Part shown: piece after piece, positions 34,738 through 42,456 of the stretch
Layout of the letters: the number at the start of each line of letters is the position of its first letter
Numbering within the stretch: the first letter of the stretch is position 1
Source: Mesorhizobium sp. M7A.F.Ca.US.006.01.1.1
Lineage (GTDB): Bacteria; Pseudomonadota; Alphaproteobacteria; Rhizobiales; Rhizobiaceae
Direction: 5' to 3'
DNA length: 43,229 bases
NCBI RefSeq assembly: GCF_003997935.1
Contig: NZ_RZQL01000023.1
Location: 1-43,229, forward strand
The notes under the pieces: generated by a model
What the model was told of the DNA's origin: nothing
Databases searched by the model: none
Seen by the model: only the letters and a program-made list of their open reading frames with translations
Program-made: the position numbers and the translations under genes

Positions 34738-35097
34738 GGACAAAGCTTCCGTTTTGACCGTCTTAGACCGGCCTTCTTCTCACAGTTTTCGATGGATGTC
34801 CTGATCGGGCTGACAGCCATGATGACTTTTTCGGGCACGGCTGGAGGTTGATGGGAGCGTAGGCAGGCGCGCACCGGGTGCCACGGACAAGATTTGGGGA
34901 ACGCTTTGCTTTGCGCCGGTTGAACGCGACCAGAGCGTGACGCCATCAATGCCGACGTTGCATAGGCGGTTCTTGGGTCCAAGCTTGGAGATAAAACTCA
35001 GATACGAGACAATCCGAGTTGCCTCATCCAACAAGGTCCTTTGACAATCAATGTCGACATTTCTCCAAAGCCAAGGGCTTGATACCCTTAGGAGAAA
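34738..35097. other. 360-base region between cupin gene and tRNA-Asp
   Basis: Short open frames of 80-85 codons exist on the minus strand but have no recognisable motif, no ribosome site and no agreement with local codon use; they might be remains of a decayed gene. A hairpin follows the tRNA-Asp 3' end (35059-35098). The promoter of the cupin-glycosyltransferase pair must also lie here. Confidence 0.5.
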
Positions 35098-35098
35098 T
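35059..35098 (-). terminator. hairpin directly downstream of tRNA-Asp
   Basis: ATTTCTCC (35059-35066) pairs with GGAGAAAT (35091-35098), and inside AAGGG (35073-35077) pairs with CCCTT (35085-35089). It begins at the last base of the tRNA and lacks a T run, so termination or 3' processing are both possible. Confidence 0.45.
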
Positions 35099-35174
35099 GG
35101 CGCGAGTGACGGGGCTCGAACCCGCGACCTCCGGCGTGACAGGCCGGCACTCTAACCAACTGAGCTACACCCGC
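35098..35174 (-). tRNA. tRNA-Asp (GTC)
   Basis: A 77-base cloverleaf on the minus strand: acceptor GCGGGTG with CACTCGC, D-arm GCTCAGTTGGTTAGAGT, anticodon stem CCGGC/GCCGG around CTGTCAC (anticodon GTC), T-arm GCGGGTTCGAGCCCCGT, discriminator G, and an encoded CCA. It is oriented away from tRNA-Val. Confidence 0.96.
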
Positions 35175-35348
35175 GCATGGCGAACACGTGTCAGCCGTGT
35201 TCGTCGTTGGGGCGCTGGATAAGGGGTTCGCCACCGGGTGTCAAGCGTGACAGGACAGCATAACAGCAAACAGGAGAAGGTTTTTTGACAGCCGGCGTTT
35301 TGTTGGCAAAACCGGCATCCAACCAGGGCGTCCTGCGCTCATTTGGCC

Positions 35349-35377
35349 TTGCGAAGCGGACCCTGACCGCTTAAAGG
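35349..35377 (+). promoter_or_regulatory. candidate promoter of tRNA-Val
   Basis: TTGCGA (35349-35354), 17 bases, TAAAGG (35372-35377). It ends 13 bases before the mature tRNA 5' end. The -10 match is partial. Confidence 0.35.
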
Positions 35378-35390
35378 TCCGGCCCGGAGC

Positions 35391-35466
<76 letters not shown>

Positions 35467-35467
35467 T

Positions 35468-36121
35468 TCACATAACTCCCGGTGCGGTTGTCAGCCGTTT
35501 GGCGACATAGATGCTGTGGTCCGGCAATCCCGGCTCCCGCAACACCGCGAACCCGATGGCCTTGTAGAAGCGCAGCGCATTGTGATTGTCCGGCATCACT
35601 TCGAGGCAAAGCCCGCGTGAACCGAGCGCGGCGAGCCTTTGCTCGAGAAAAGCCATCGCCCGCCGGCCGATGCCTTTTCGGCGCGCCTGCGGCAACAGGT
35701 CGATATGCCCGTGCGAAGGGTAGGCAGCCAGGGCTGGCGGAATGGTGAAGTCGCGATGATGGATCTGGTGGCGAGCCCAGTCGCTGCCGCTCCAGCGTGT
35801 GCGGTCGGGTCCGGGATCGGCCACCTGCGCGCGAAGGCGCGGATACCACTTAGCGGCCAGGCCTGCATTGAAAGCCTTTGTGTCTTTTGCACCCAGCAGA
35901 TAGCCCGCGGCGCCCGTTGGCCCATCGACGATGAAAGCGAGGTCGGGCTCCAGCACCTGGTAGGGGATGGTGTAGATCTGGCCCAACAGATCCGGAGCGT
36001 CTTCGCGACCGGTTGCATCCTCGCCGGCATCACCGGTCTTGAGGCAGATCATGGCAAGTGCGGGATGGTCGGCCTCGGTCGCCTGGCGCAGGAAGAAGCC
36101 ATCGCCGAAATCGATGATCAT
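35468..36121 (-). CDS. GNAT family acetyltransferase, OGA-HAT-like
   Basis: Acetyl-CoA-binding GNAT protein, 217 residues. SHGHIDLLPQARRKGIGRRAM holds the CoA loop (RRKGIG), and EVMPDNHNALRFYKAIGF is the usual C-terminal pair of strand and helix. The pattern YPSHGHIDLLP resembles the GNAT domain found in O-GlcNAcase (the so-called HAT domain) and its bacterial relatives (from memory). It is the last gene of the ROK-CUT2 operon: its ATG overlaps the SDR stop (ATGA). Its own stop lies beside tRNA-Val. In a sugar operon it may acetylate an amino sugar or act on a sugar derivative; this is inference. Confidence 0.85.
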   Translation of the reverse strand: MIIDFGDGFFLRQATEADHPALAMICLKTGDAGEDATGREDAPDLLGQIYTIPYQVLEPDLAFIVDGPTGAAGYLLGAKDTKAFNAGLAAKWYPRLRAQVADPGPDRTRWSGSDWARHQIHHRDFTIPPALAAYPSHGHIDLLPQARRKGIGRRAMAFLEQRLAALGSRGLCLEVMPDNHNALRFYKAIGFAVLREPGLPDHSIYVAKRLTTAPGVM

Positions 36122-36888
36122 GGCGGAACGAGCCGGAAATCGCTGCCTTCGGGCAGCAACTGCCCGCCATCGACGACGATGGTCGTGCCGGTGATGTAAC
36201 TGGCATCGTCCGAGGCGAGGAACAGGAAGGCATTGGCGACGTCGCGCGGGCTGCCCAGGCGGCCAAGCGGGATGGAATCCTCCATGTTCTTGATGAACGC
36301 CTCGCCGCGATGCAGCTCGATCGCTTCGGTCAGGATGTTGCCGGGCTCGACGCCGTTGACGGTGATGCCGTAGCTGGAGAATTCCAGTGCCGCGGCGCGG
36401 ATGAAGCCGTTGATGCCGGCCTTGCTGGCCGAATAATGGCCATGGCCCGGGCTGGTGACATGCGGGCCGGTGATGGAGGAGGTGTAGAGCATGCGGCCGA
36501 AGCGTTGCGCCTTCATCGGCACCAGGGCCGCGCGGCTGGCATTGAAGGTGCCGCGCAGATTGACCGCCATGACGCGGTCCCAGTCGTCGGCGCTGGTGTT
36601 CTCGATCAGCTGCCAGGGATAGATGCCGGCATTCTGCACGATGATGTCGAGGCGGCCATGCTGCTTCAGCGCCAGCGCCACGGCGGCCTCGGCATCGCTC
36701 ATTTGCGAGATGTCGGTGCGGATGAAGGGGACGCCCAATTCGCCGGCGGTGGCTTGCCCGGCCTCGACCTCGGAGTCGGCGAGCACCAGCCGCGCTCCCT
36801 CTTCGGCAAAGCGGAGCGCAATGCCCTTGCCGATGCCGCGGGCGGCGCCGACGATGAGCGCCACCTTGTCTTTTAGCCGTCCTGTCAT
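36118..36888 (-). CDS. short-chain dehydrogenase/reductase
   Basis: NAD(P)-dependent classical SDR of 256 residues. The cofactor motif is VGAARGIGKG (13-22), NAG lies in IIVQNAGIYP, the catalytic Ser is in YTSSITG and the Tyr/Lys pair in YSASKAG. The C-terminal end SYITGTTIVVDGGQLLPEG is standard. Its start is next to a 17-bp tandem duplication: the first copy opens a six-codon minicistron whose TGA overlaps this ATG. Downstream it overlaps GNAT by four bases. In the context of a CUT2 sugar transporter it probably oxidises or reduces the imported sugar. Confidence 0.92.
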   Translation of the reverse strand: MTGRLKDKVALIVGAARGIGKGIALRFAEEGARLVLADSEVEAGQATAGELGVPFIRTDISQMSDAEAAVALALKQHGRLDIIVQNAGIYPWQLIENTSADDWDRVMAVNLRGTFNASRAALVPMKAQRFGRMLYTSSITGPHVTSPGHGHYSASKAGINGFIRAAALEFSSYGITVNGVEPGNILTEAIELHRGEAFIKNMEDSIPLGRLGSPRDVANAFLFLASDDASYITGTTIVVDGGQLLPEGSDFRLVPP

Positions 36889-36909
36889 GCGAGCCGTCCT
36901 GTCATGCGA
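36876..36909. repeat. perfect 17-bp tandem direct repeat at the permease-SDR junction
   Basis: The unit GCCGTCCTGTCATGCGA occurs twice without spacer (36876-36892 and 36893-36909). It contains the SDR start codon in one copy and the permease stop in the other. Confidence 0.95.
36885..36905 (-). other. six-codon minicistron MTGRLA
   Basis: On the minus strand ATG-ACA-GGA-CGG-CTC-GCA-TGA starts inside the permease stop (ATGA overlap) and ends with a TGA overlapping the SDR ATG. It repeats the first residues of the SDR and arose by the 17-bp duplication. It may preserve translational coupling; no independent product function is implied. Confidence 0.6.
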
Positions 36910-37897
36910 GTCTTTGGCGAATGGTTTGCTTGAAGGCGTCGAGCAGCACCGCGGCCAGCACCAGCAGGCCATGAATCACCTGGGTGAAATTGGCCGGCAG
37001 GCCCATCAAATTGATCGCCGTGTTGATGGCCGAGAGCAAAAGCACGCCGGCATAGACGCCGGGGAGGGTGCCGACGCCGCCTTTGAGGCTGACGCCGCCG
37101 ATGACGACCGCGGCGAAGGCGTTGAACAGCAAGCCGACGCCGAGATTGGCGGTGGCGCCCGACGTGCGGATCGCCAGCAGCCAGCCGGCGAGGCCGGCGA
37201 TGGCGCCGGCGAGCACGAAGGCGATGATGAGATTGCGGTTCACCCGGATGCCGGCGCGGAAGGTGGCCGTCTCGTTGCCGCCGATCATCACCAGGTGCCG
37301 GCCGAATGGCGTCTTGGCCATGATCAGCGAAAAGACCACGAAACAGCCAACCGCGATCCAGGCGGTGAGCGGAAGGCCGGCAAGGCGCTGGATGCCGAAC
37401 CAGCGGATGGCCGGCGCCAGGTCCTGCGCCGAGCGGCCGCCCGACACGACCAGCACGAGGCCGCGCACCCAGATGTAGGACGCCAGGGTGATGATGAAGG
37501 CGCTCATCTTCACCTTGACCACCAGATAGCCGTTGAAGGCGCCGATGAGGCCGCCGACTGCCAGCGCCAGCAGCAGCGAAACCGGAACCATCAGCCATTC
37601 GGGATGCAGCTGTACGCCCATGCCGATGCCCGATGAGCAGAACAGGATGCCGACCGCCATGGCGCTGAGCGCTGCGACGGATTCGACCGACAGATCCATG
37701 TGACCGGCGATGATCACCAGCGCCAGGCCGATCGACATGACGCCGAGCACGCTGGAAGCCTCGATGATGTTGGCGAAAATGCCAAGCTGAAAGTAGTTCG
37801 GGACGAAGATGGAGAAGACCACCAGCACGAACAGCAGCATGAACCAGACGAGGTTGTCGAGTACGAACTCCAGGGCTTTGCGTGTGCGCGGGTTCAT
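36902..37897 (-). CDS. CUT2 sugar ABC transporter permease (RbsC/FrcC type)
   Basis: Inner-membrane permease of 331 residues with eight to ten hydrophobic segments. GLALVIIAGHMDLSVESVAAL is the RbsC family signature (usually G..DLSVG), and the coupling loop GGNETATFRAGIRVNRN lies in the middle. Later FAAVVIGGVSLKGGVGTLPG is also conserved. It is between the binding-protein gene and the SDR. A 10-bp hairpin precedes it. Its stop lies in the 17-bp duplication. The substrate is probably a monosaccharide. Confidence 0.93.
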   Translation of the reverse strand: MNPRTRKALEFVLDNLVWFMLLFVLVVFSIFVPNYFQLGIFANIIEASSVLGVMSIGLALVIIAGHMDLSVESVAALSAMAVGILFCSSGIGMGVQLHPEWLMVPVSLLLALAVGGLIGAFNGYLVVKVKMSAFIITLASYIWVRGLVLVVSGGRSAQDLAPAIRWFGIQRLAGLPLTAWIAVGCFVVFSLIMAKTPFGRHLVMIGGNETATFRAGIRVNRNLIIAFVLAGAIAGLAGWLLAIRTSGATANLGVGLLFNAFAAVVIGGVSLKGGVGTLPGVYAGVLLLSAINTAINLMGLPANFTQVIHGLLVLAAVLLDAFKQTIRQRLA

Positions 37898-38008
37898 GGG
37901 CTGATCCGGTTGGCGCCCCCCGCGAAATCAAGCTGATTTTCGCAAGGATAAGGCGCGGATGCAAATTCGCCACAGCATCCTTTCGGACGCGGCGTTGTGA
38001 AAGGGCAG

Positions 38009-38033
38009 GCTCCGGGCCGCTATGGCCCGGAGC
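38009..38033 (-). promoter_or_regulatory. intercistronic hairpin behind the CUT2 binding-protein gene
   Basis: GCTCCGGGCC (38009-38018) pairs perfectly with GGCCCGGAGC (38024-38033), loop GCTAT. It lies 12 bases after the binding-protein stop and over 100 bases before the permease. No T run follows on the minus strand. The layout is the same as in the CUT1 operon. Confidence 0.7.
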
Positions 38034-38044
38034 GCATTCAAGGG

Positions 38045-39085
38045 CTATTCGACCGACTTGACGGTGTCCGTCGGTGGCTTCTGGTTGCCCCAGAAGGCCG
38101 GATTGTCGACGTTTTCCTTGGTGATGGCGGCACCGGGGATCTTGATGTTCGGACCCCAGGCTTCTTTGGTCACGGTCGATTTCAGGCCGAGCACGTCGTA
38201 TTCGCCGGGCTTAATCTCTTGCTTCTTGACGATCTTGTCCATGAACATGGCGACAGCCGCGGCCTGCGCGTAGAGCGGCTGCTCGATTTCGGCGTTGAGC
38301 CAACCCTTGCGGATCAGGTCGAGGCCGACCGGAGCGCCGTTCGAGCTCATCAGCATGACGTCGCCCGGCTTCTTGCCGGCCGCCTCGAGCGAGGCGACGG
38401 CGGCGACCGAAAGGTGCGCGGCATGGCTGAAGATCAGGTCGATGTCCGGGTTCGCCAGCATCTGGTCGGCAACGATGGTGCCGGCATTGCTGGCTTCCCA
38501 TTGCATGGCCGGAAGCGAGATGATCTTGACGTCCGGAAACGCCTTCATCTTCTCTTCGAAGCCCTTCTGGATGTCGAGCGTGTAGGGATCGCCGGGATCG
38601 CCGAGCACCTGCAGAACCTTGCCCTTCACCGAGCCGTTCTTGGCTTTCAGCAGCTTCTCGGCCTGGTCGGCGGCGACGTAGCCGATCTCGACCGTTCCGG
38701 CGACAGAGGTGAAGTCGGATGGCGTCGAGGTGATCTGGCGGTCGAACTCGACCACCGGGATGCCGGCAGCGCGCGCGGCTTCGATGGACGGTTTCAGCGC
38801 ATTGAAGTCGACCGCCGCCAGGATGATGGCCGCCGGCTTCAGCGCGATGACATCGTTCATCTGCGATTGCTGGGCGTCGGTCTTGTTGTCGGCGTTCAGC
38901 GTCTTCATCTCGTAGCCGGTCTGCTTCAGGAACAGTTCCAGCGCGCTCACCGAGCCGGTCTGGAACTCGTCCAGCAGGGTCGGCACCATATAGTAGACGA
39001 TACCCTTGGACTGCGCGAATGCCGGCGTGAGCGTGGCAAAGGCCAGTGCCAGGATACCGAAGACAGCAAGAAGTATTCGCTTCAT
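38045..39085 (-). CDS. CUT2 sugar-binding protein (RbsB/FrcB type)
   Basis: Periplasmic binding protein of 346 residues. The Sec signal peptide is residues 1-24 ([21 protein letters not shown], cut after AFA). The type-1 periplasmic fold is seen in [20 protein letters not shown], the [10 protein letters not shown] segment and [20 protein letters not shown]. It is followed by the permease gene and preceded by the ATPase gene. A stable hairpin after the stop probably favours its expression over the permease. Ligand specificity cannot be read from sequence. Confidence 0.94.
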   Translation of the reverse strand: MKRILLAVFGILALAFATLTPAFAQSKGIVYYMVPTLLDEFQTGSVSALELFLKQTGYEMKTLNADNKTDAQQSQMNDVIALKPAAIILAAVDFNALKPSIEAARAAGIPVVEFDRQITSTPSDFTSVAGTVEIGYVAADQAEKLLKAKNGSVKGKVLQVLGDPGDPYTLDIQKGFEEKMKAFPDVKIISLPAMQWEASNAGTIVADQMLANPDIDLIFSHAAHLSVAAVASLEAAGKKPGDVMLMSSNGAPVGLDLIRKGWLNAEIEQPLYAQAAAVAMFMDKIVKKQEIKPGEYDVLGLKSTVTKEAWGPNIKIPGAAITKENVDNPAFWGNQKPPTDTVKSVE

Positions 39086-39126
39086 GTCGTTGGCTCCCTT
39101 GTTAAACCGGACCCCTCTTTTGTCCC

Positions 39127-39891
39127 TCAGCCTGTCGGTCCGGCACCGGCAAGCGTCTCACCGGTGATCATGTTGATCACCGCATCGGGACTTGTTTTAT
39201 TGCGTGCGACATCGCCGGCCACGACGCCCTGGCGGATCACCACGATCCGGTCGGCGACCTGGAAAGCCTGCTGCATGATATGGGTGATGATGACGACGCC
39301 GATGCCCTGGTTCGCCACCTGGCGGATCATGTCGAGACCGCGCCGCGTCTGTTCGACGCCGAGGGCGGCGAACGGTTCGTCGAGCAGCACCAGCTTGCCG
39401 CCCCAGTGCACGAAGCGGTTGAGTTCGATGGCTTGCCGCTGGCCGCCCGAGAGATGCTCGACATTGGCCCGCAGCGAGGGAATGCGGGTGCCGGCATTGG
39501 CCAGCGCCTTTCCGACGACGGCTTCCATGGCGTGCTCGTCGAGCACGGGAATGCCGAGAAACTTGCGTGTGATCTCACGGCCCATGAAGAAATTGGCGAC
39601 CACGTCGACATTGGTGCACAGCGACAGGTCCTGGTAGACGGTCTCGATGCCCGCCGCCTTGGCTTCGGCGGGCGATTTGGCAAGGAATTCCTTGCCCTCG
39701 AACAGCATGCGCCCCGAGGTCGGCTCCAGTCCGCCCGATATGATCTTGACCAGCGTCGATTTGCCGGCGCCGTTGTCGCCCAGCAGCGCCACGACCTCGC
39801 CCTTGCCGATCGAGAAGCTGATCCCCTTGAGCGCTTCGATCGCGCCATAGTTCTTGGTGACGTTGTCGAGCACCAGCAGGGGTTCACTCAT
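39127..39891 (-). CDS. CUT2 ABC transporter ATP-binding protein, single-domain (FrcA-like)
   Basis: Transport ATPase of 254 residues: Walker [11 protein letters not shown]-loop in TVYQDLSL, signature LSGGQRQ, Walker [13 protein letters not shown]. RbsA proteins usually have two fused nucleotide-binding domains (about 500 residues); this one has a single domain, as in the rhizobial fructose system FrcBCA. The ATG overlaps the stop of the ROK gene (ATGA), so it is translationally coupled to the regulator. The longer frame to 40296 is antisense-like and not used. Confidence 0.92.
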   Translation of the reverse strand: MSEPLLVLDNVTKNYGAIEALKGISFSIGKGEVVALLGDNGAGKSTLVKIISGGLEPTSGRMLFEGKEFLAKSPAEAKAAGIETVYQDLSLCTNVDVVANFFMGREITRKFLGIPVLDEHAMEAVVGKALANAGTRIPSLRANVEHLSGGQRQAIELNRFVHWGGKLVLLDEPFAALGVEQTRRGLDMIRQVANQGIGVVIITHIMQQAFQVADRIVVIRQGVVAGDVARNKTSPDAVINMITGETLAGAGPTG

Positions 39892-41054
39892 GCCGCAATC
39901 TCCCTGCCTTTGAGAAGGTCGCGCTCGCGTTCGCGTTCGGCCGCGAACATCTGCCCGAAGCGAGGTGACAGAACCCCGGAAACCGCCAGGGCGGCGGCGC
40001 CGCGCAGCACGGAATGCTGTCCGCCGCGCGCGACCACAACCCTGGGCGTCGTGCGGTCCTTGCGAGCCGAGACAGAGTTGTGCAGGCCTGCGGCCGAACC
40101 AGCCAGCATTTCGAGCAGGTCGGTGGACGCCAGCCCGCCGAGGATGACCGTCTCCGGGTCGAACAGGTTCTCGATAACGGCGACGGCGTTGTGAAAGATC
40201 GGTGCGACTTCGGCGACCCAATCCGCCTCGCTGCCGTTCCAGCGCCGGAGCGCCTCGAGCGACAAATATCTTTCGAGACAGCCGCTGTTGCCGCACGGGC
40301 AGGCCTCGCCGCCGGGAATGACGGGAATGTGTCCGATCTCGCCGGCATTTCCCCAGGCGCCGCGCAAGGCGCTGCCGTCATGAACCATAACGCCGCCAAG
40401 GCCGACGCCGAAATAGAGATAGTAATATTCGGAAAACTGGGCGCCGAGGCCGTAGAGGCGCTCGCCCATGGCGGCCGCGGCCATATCGGTTTCAAAGAAG
40501 GCCGGCAATCCGGTGGAGGCCGCCAGCTGTTCGCGCAGCGCCACATCCTTCCAGCCGGTCATGGTGGTTGGCCCCACGAAACTCATGGACTCCACGTCGA
40601 ATGGGCCGGGCAGGGCCATGCCGACGCCCAGCACCCGTCCGCCGGCCCGCAGTCTGGTCAATTCCACCACCATCGCCCCGATCAGCTCGAAGGCATGGTC
40701 CGGTGTCGCGTTCGGCGCCTCGCGGTAGGTGCTTTCGATCACGTCGCCGCTCAGATTGATCAAGGCGGCGCTGATACCAAGCGGAGTGATGTGGATGCCG
40801 ACGGCATAGCCGCCCTCGGGGTTGATCCGCAGCGTCGCCGGCGGTAGGCCGCGCCCCTTCGGCTCTTCGCGCAGCGACAGGATGTAGTCCTGATCTTCCA
40901 GTTCGCGAACGATGGTCGATACAGTCTGGACGGTGAGGCCGACGCGCCGGGCGATCTCGCCGCGCGCGATCGGCCCATGAAGGCGGATGGACTCGAGCAC
41001 GATGCGCCGGTTGTACGGCCGCCCGAATTCCTGATTGGTCCCCCGCAGTGCCAT
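39888..41054 (-). CDS. ROK family transcriptional regulator (XylR/NagC type)
   Basis: ROK repressor of 388 residues. The N-terminal winged helix-turn-helix (residues 15-60: VLESIRLHGPIARGEIA, then TVQTVSTIVRELED) precedes the sugar-kinase-like ROK domain. The zinc motif is complete with H242 and CPCGNSGCLE (C252, C254, C259). At the kinase Asp position the sequence has TDM (D190), so kinase activity is doubtful but not excluded. It leads the CUT2 operon and is divergent from the M24 gene. The AT-rich inverted repeat at 41094-41126 is its likely operator. The inducer is probably the sugar carried by this transporter. Confidence 0.92.
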   Translation of the reverse strand: MALRGTNQEFGRPYNRRIVLESIRLHGPIARGEIARRVGLTVQTVSTIVRELEDQDYILSLREEPKGRGLPPATLRINPEGGYAVGIHITPLGISAALINLSGDVIESTYREAPNATPDHAFELIGAMVVELTRLRAGGRVLGVGMALPGPFDVESMSFVGPTTMTGWKDVALREQLAASTGLPAFFETDMAAAAMGERLYGLGAQFSEYYYLYFGVGLGGVMVHDGSALRGAWGNAGEIGHIPVIPGGEACPCGNSGCLERYLSLEALRRWNGSEADWVAEVAPIFHNAVAVIENLFDPETVILGGLASTDLLEMLAGSAAGLHNSVSARKDRTTPRVVVARGGQHSVLRGAAALAVSGVLSPRFGQMFAAERERERDLLKGREIAA

Positions 41055-41093
41055 GCCTTGCGCCCCTTAGGAGAGGGTAGCTTCGCATTGCTT

Positions 41094-41126
41094 ATTTATT
41101 CAGTCAAATGGAATTCAAAAATAAAT
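41094..41126. promoter_or_regulatory. candidate ROK operator in the divergent promoter region
   Basis: ATTTATT (41094-41100) and AATAAAT (41120-41126) form an inverted repeat with a 19-base spacer in a strikingly AT-rich patch. AT-rich palindromes of this kind are typical ROK/XylR/NagC sites. It could control both the ROK operon and the M24-M20 pair. Confidence 0.45.
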
Positions 41127-41277
41127 CAAGGCGAGGTTTTCCAAGGGAAGGCCATGGAGGGGGCGTATTCGGTTCAGGACCTGCCCACGCGTCGTCCTGG
41201 CCGATTGCCGCCATGGCGAAACCTCTTCAATGGTGAGCGAACCCGCGACCATTGATCTGACAAAGCATGGAGCAAAG

Positions 41278-42456
41278 ATGATCGAATTGCCGTTTGCCCG
41301 CGACGAGTACCAACAGCGGCTTCGCAAGATCCGCACCGAGATGGCGAAGCGCGGTCTTGAGCTCCTTGTCGTCAACGACGTTGCCAACCAGCATTACATC
41401 ACCGGCTATGACGGCTGGTCGTTCTACACGCCGCAAATGGTGCTGGTTCCAATCGAGGAGGTCGAGCCGGTCTGGATCGGGCGCGCCATGGATGCGGCCG
41501 GCGGCCTTCTGACCGCCTGGATGAAACCGGAAAACGTGGTCGGCTTTCCGGAAGACCATGTCCAGCGCGTCGATCGCCATCCCATGGACTGGATCGCGAG
41601 CTGGATCGTCGCCAAGGGCTGGGGGAGTCGCCGTATCGGCATCGAACTCGAAGCCTACTATTTCTCCCCCAAGGCGCACGCCCGGCTTGTCGCCGGACTT
41701 CCCAATGCAAAATGGCATGATGCCGACCTGCTGGTGAACTGGATCCGCGCGGTCAAATCGGCGCCCGAGATCGCCTATTTGCGCAAGGCATCGACGCTCG
41801 CCGAAGCGGCCGTCACGCGGGCCTTCGAGGTGATCGCACCGGGGGTTCGCGAATGCGATGCCATCGCCGCCATCCAGGCGGCGCAGATAGCGGGCAGCCC
41901 GGGTTTTGCCGGCGACATCACCGCGCTTCCGCCGACAATCCTCGGTGGCGAGAATGCCTCGGCGCCGCACATCATGTGGAGCGACAGGCGGTTCGGAGAA
42001 AACGAGACGATTGCGCTGGAACTTGCCGGCGTTTGCCGCCGCTATGCCGCAGGCCTCGCCAGGACCATGCAGCTTGGCAAGACGCCGACAAATGTTTCCG
42101 ACACGGCAAAAGCGGTGATCGAGGGCATGGATGCGGTGCTCGACGCGGTCAGACCGGGAACATCGGCCGAAGCGGTCGAAGCCGCCTGGCGCAAGGTCAT
42201 TCAGCGCTACGGACTGAAGAAGGAATCGCGCATCGGCTACTCCATCGGCGTGGCCTATCCGCCGGACTGGGGCGAGCACACGATAAGCCTCAGGCCGGGC
42301 GACAAGACCGTGCTTGAACAGGGCAATGTCGTTCATTCCATCCTCGGCATGTGGATGGACGGCTGGGGCATCGAGATCAGCGAGACCATCCTGGTTACCG
42401 AAACCGGCCATGAGACCCTGACGAAGTTCCCGCGAGAGATCCATGTCAAATCCTGA
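41278..42456 (+). CDS. M24 family protein, ectoine hydrolase (DoeA)/creatinase-like
   Basis: Pita-bread-fold protein of 392 residues. A creatinase N-terminal domain (FARDEYQQRLRKIRTEM) is followed by the M24 domain. The usual metal-binding aspartates are absent: ELAGVCRRYAAGLARTM (248-264) stands where M24 peptidases have DxG...SDxTRT. SIGVAYPPDWGEHTISLRP and MDGWGIEISETI match my memory of DoeA-type ectoine hydrolases. A metal-free creatinase-like amidine hydrolysis is thus more likely than Xaa-Pro peptidase activity. The start at 41278 has GGAG close upstream; an ATG at 41230 is possible. It overlaps the M20 gene by 14 bases. Ectoine is the best guess, but no doeB/eutE partner is seen. Confidence 0.82.
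   Translation: MIELPFARDEYQQRLRKIRTEMAKRGLELLVVNDVANQHYITGYDGWSFYTPQMVLVPIEEVEPVWIGRAMDAAGGLLTAWMKPENVVGFPEDHVQRVDRHPMDWIASWIVAKGWGSRRIGIELEAYYFSPKAHARLVAGLPNAKWHDADLLVNWIRAVKSAPEIAYLRKASTLAEAAVTRAFEVIAPGVRECDAIAAIQAAQIAGSPGFAGDITALPPTILGGENASAPHIMWSDRRFGENETIALELAGVCRRYAAGLARTMQLGKTPTNVSDTAKAVIEGMDAVLDAVRPGTSAEAVEAAWRKVIQRYGLKKESRIGYSIGVAYPPDWGEHTISLRPGDKTVLEQGNVVHSILGMWMDGWGIEISETILVTETGHETLTKFPREIHVKS

Noticed and set aside
34734..35034. Two short minus-strand frames (82 and 84 codons) upstream of the cupin gene
   Set aside because: No start site, no recognisable motif and a composition unlike coding sequence; they could be remains of a decayed gene but this cannot be supported.
35019..35222. 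Open frame on the plus strand across tRNA-Asp with a typical ARVTGLEPATSGVTGR-like translation
   Set aside because: It is the antisense of the tRNA gene; this peptide is a well-known false gene in bacterial annotations.
37997..39637. 546-codon open frame on the plus strand opposite the CUT2 binding-protein and ATPase genes
   Set aside because: Crosses the boundary of two clear minus-strand genes and has a low-complexity, motif-free translation.
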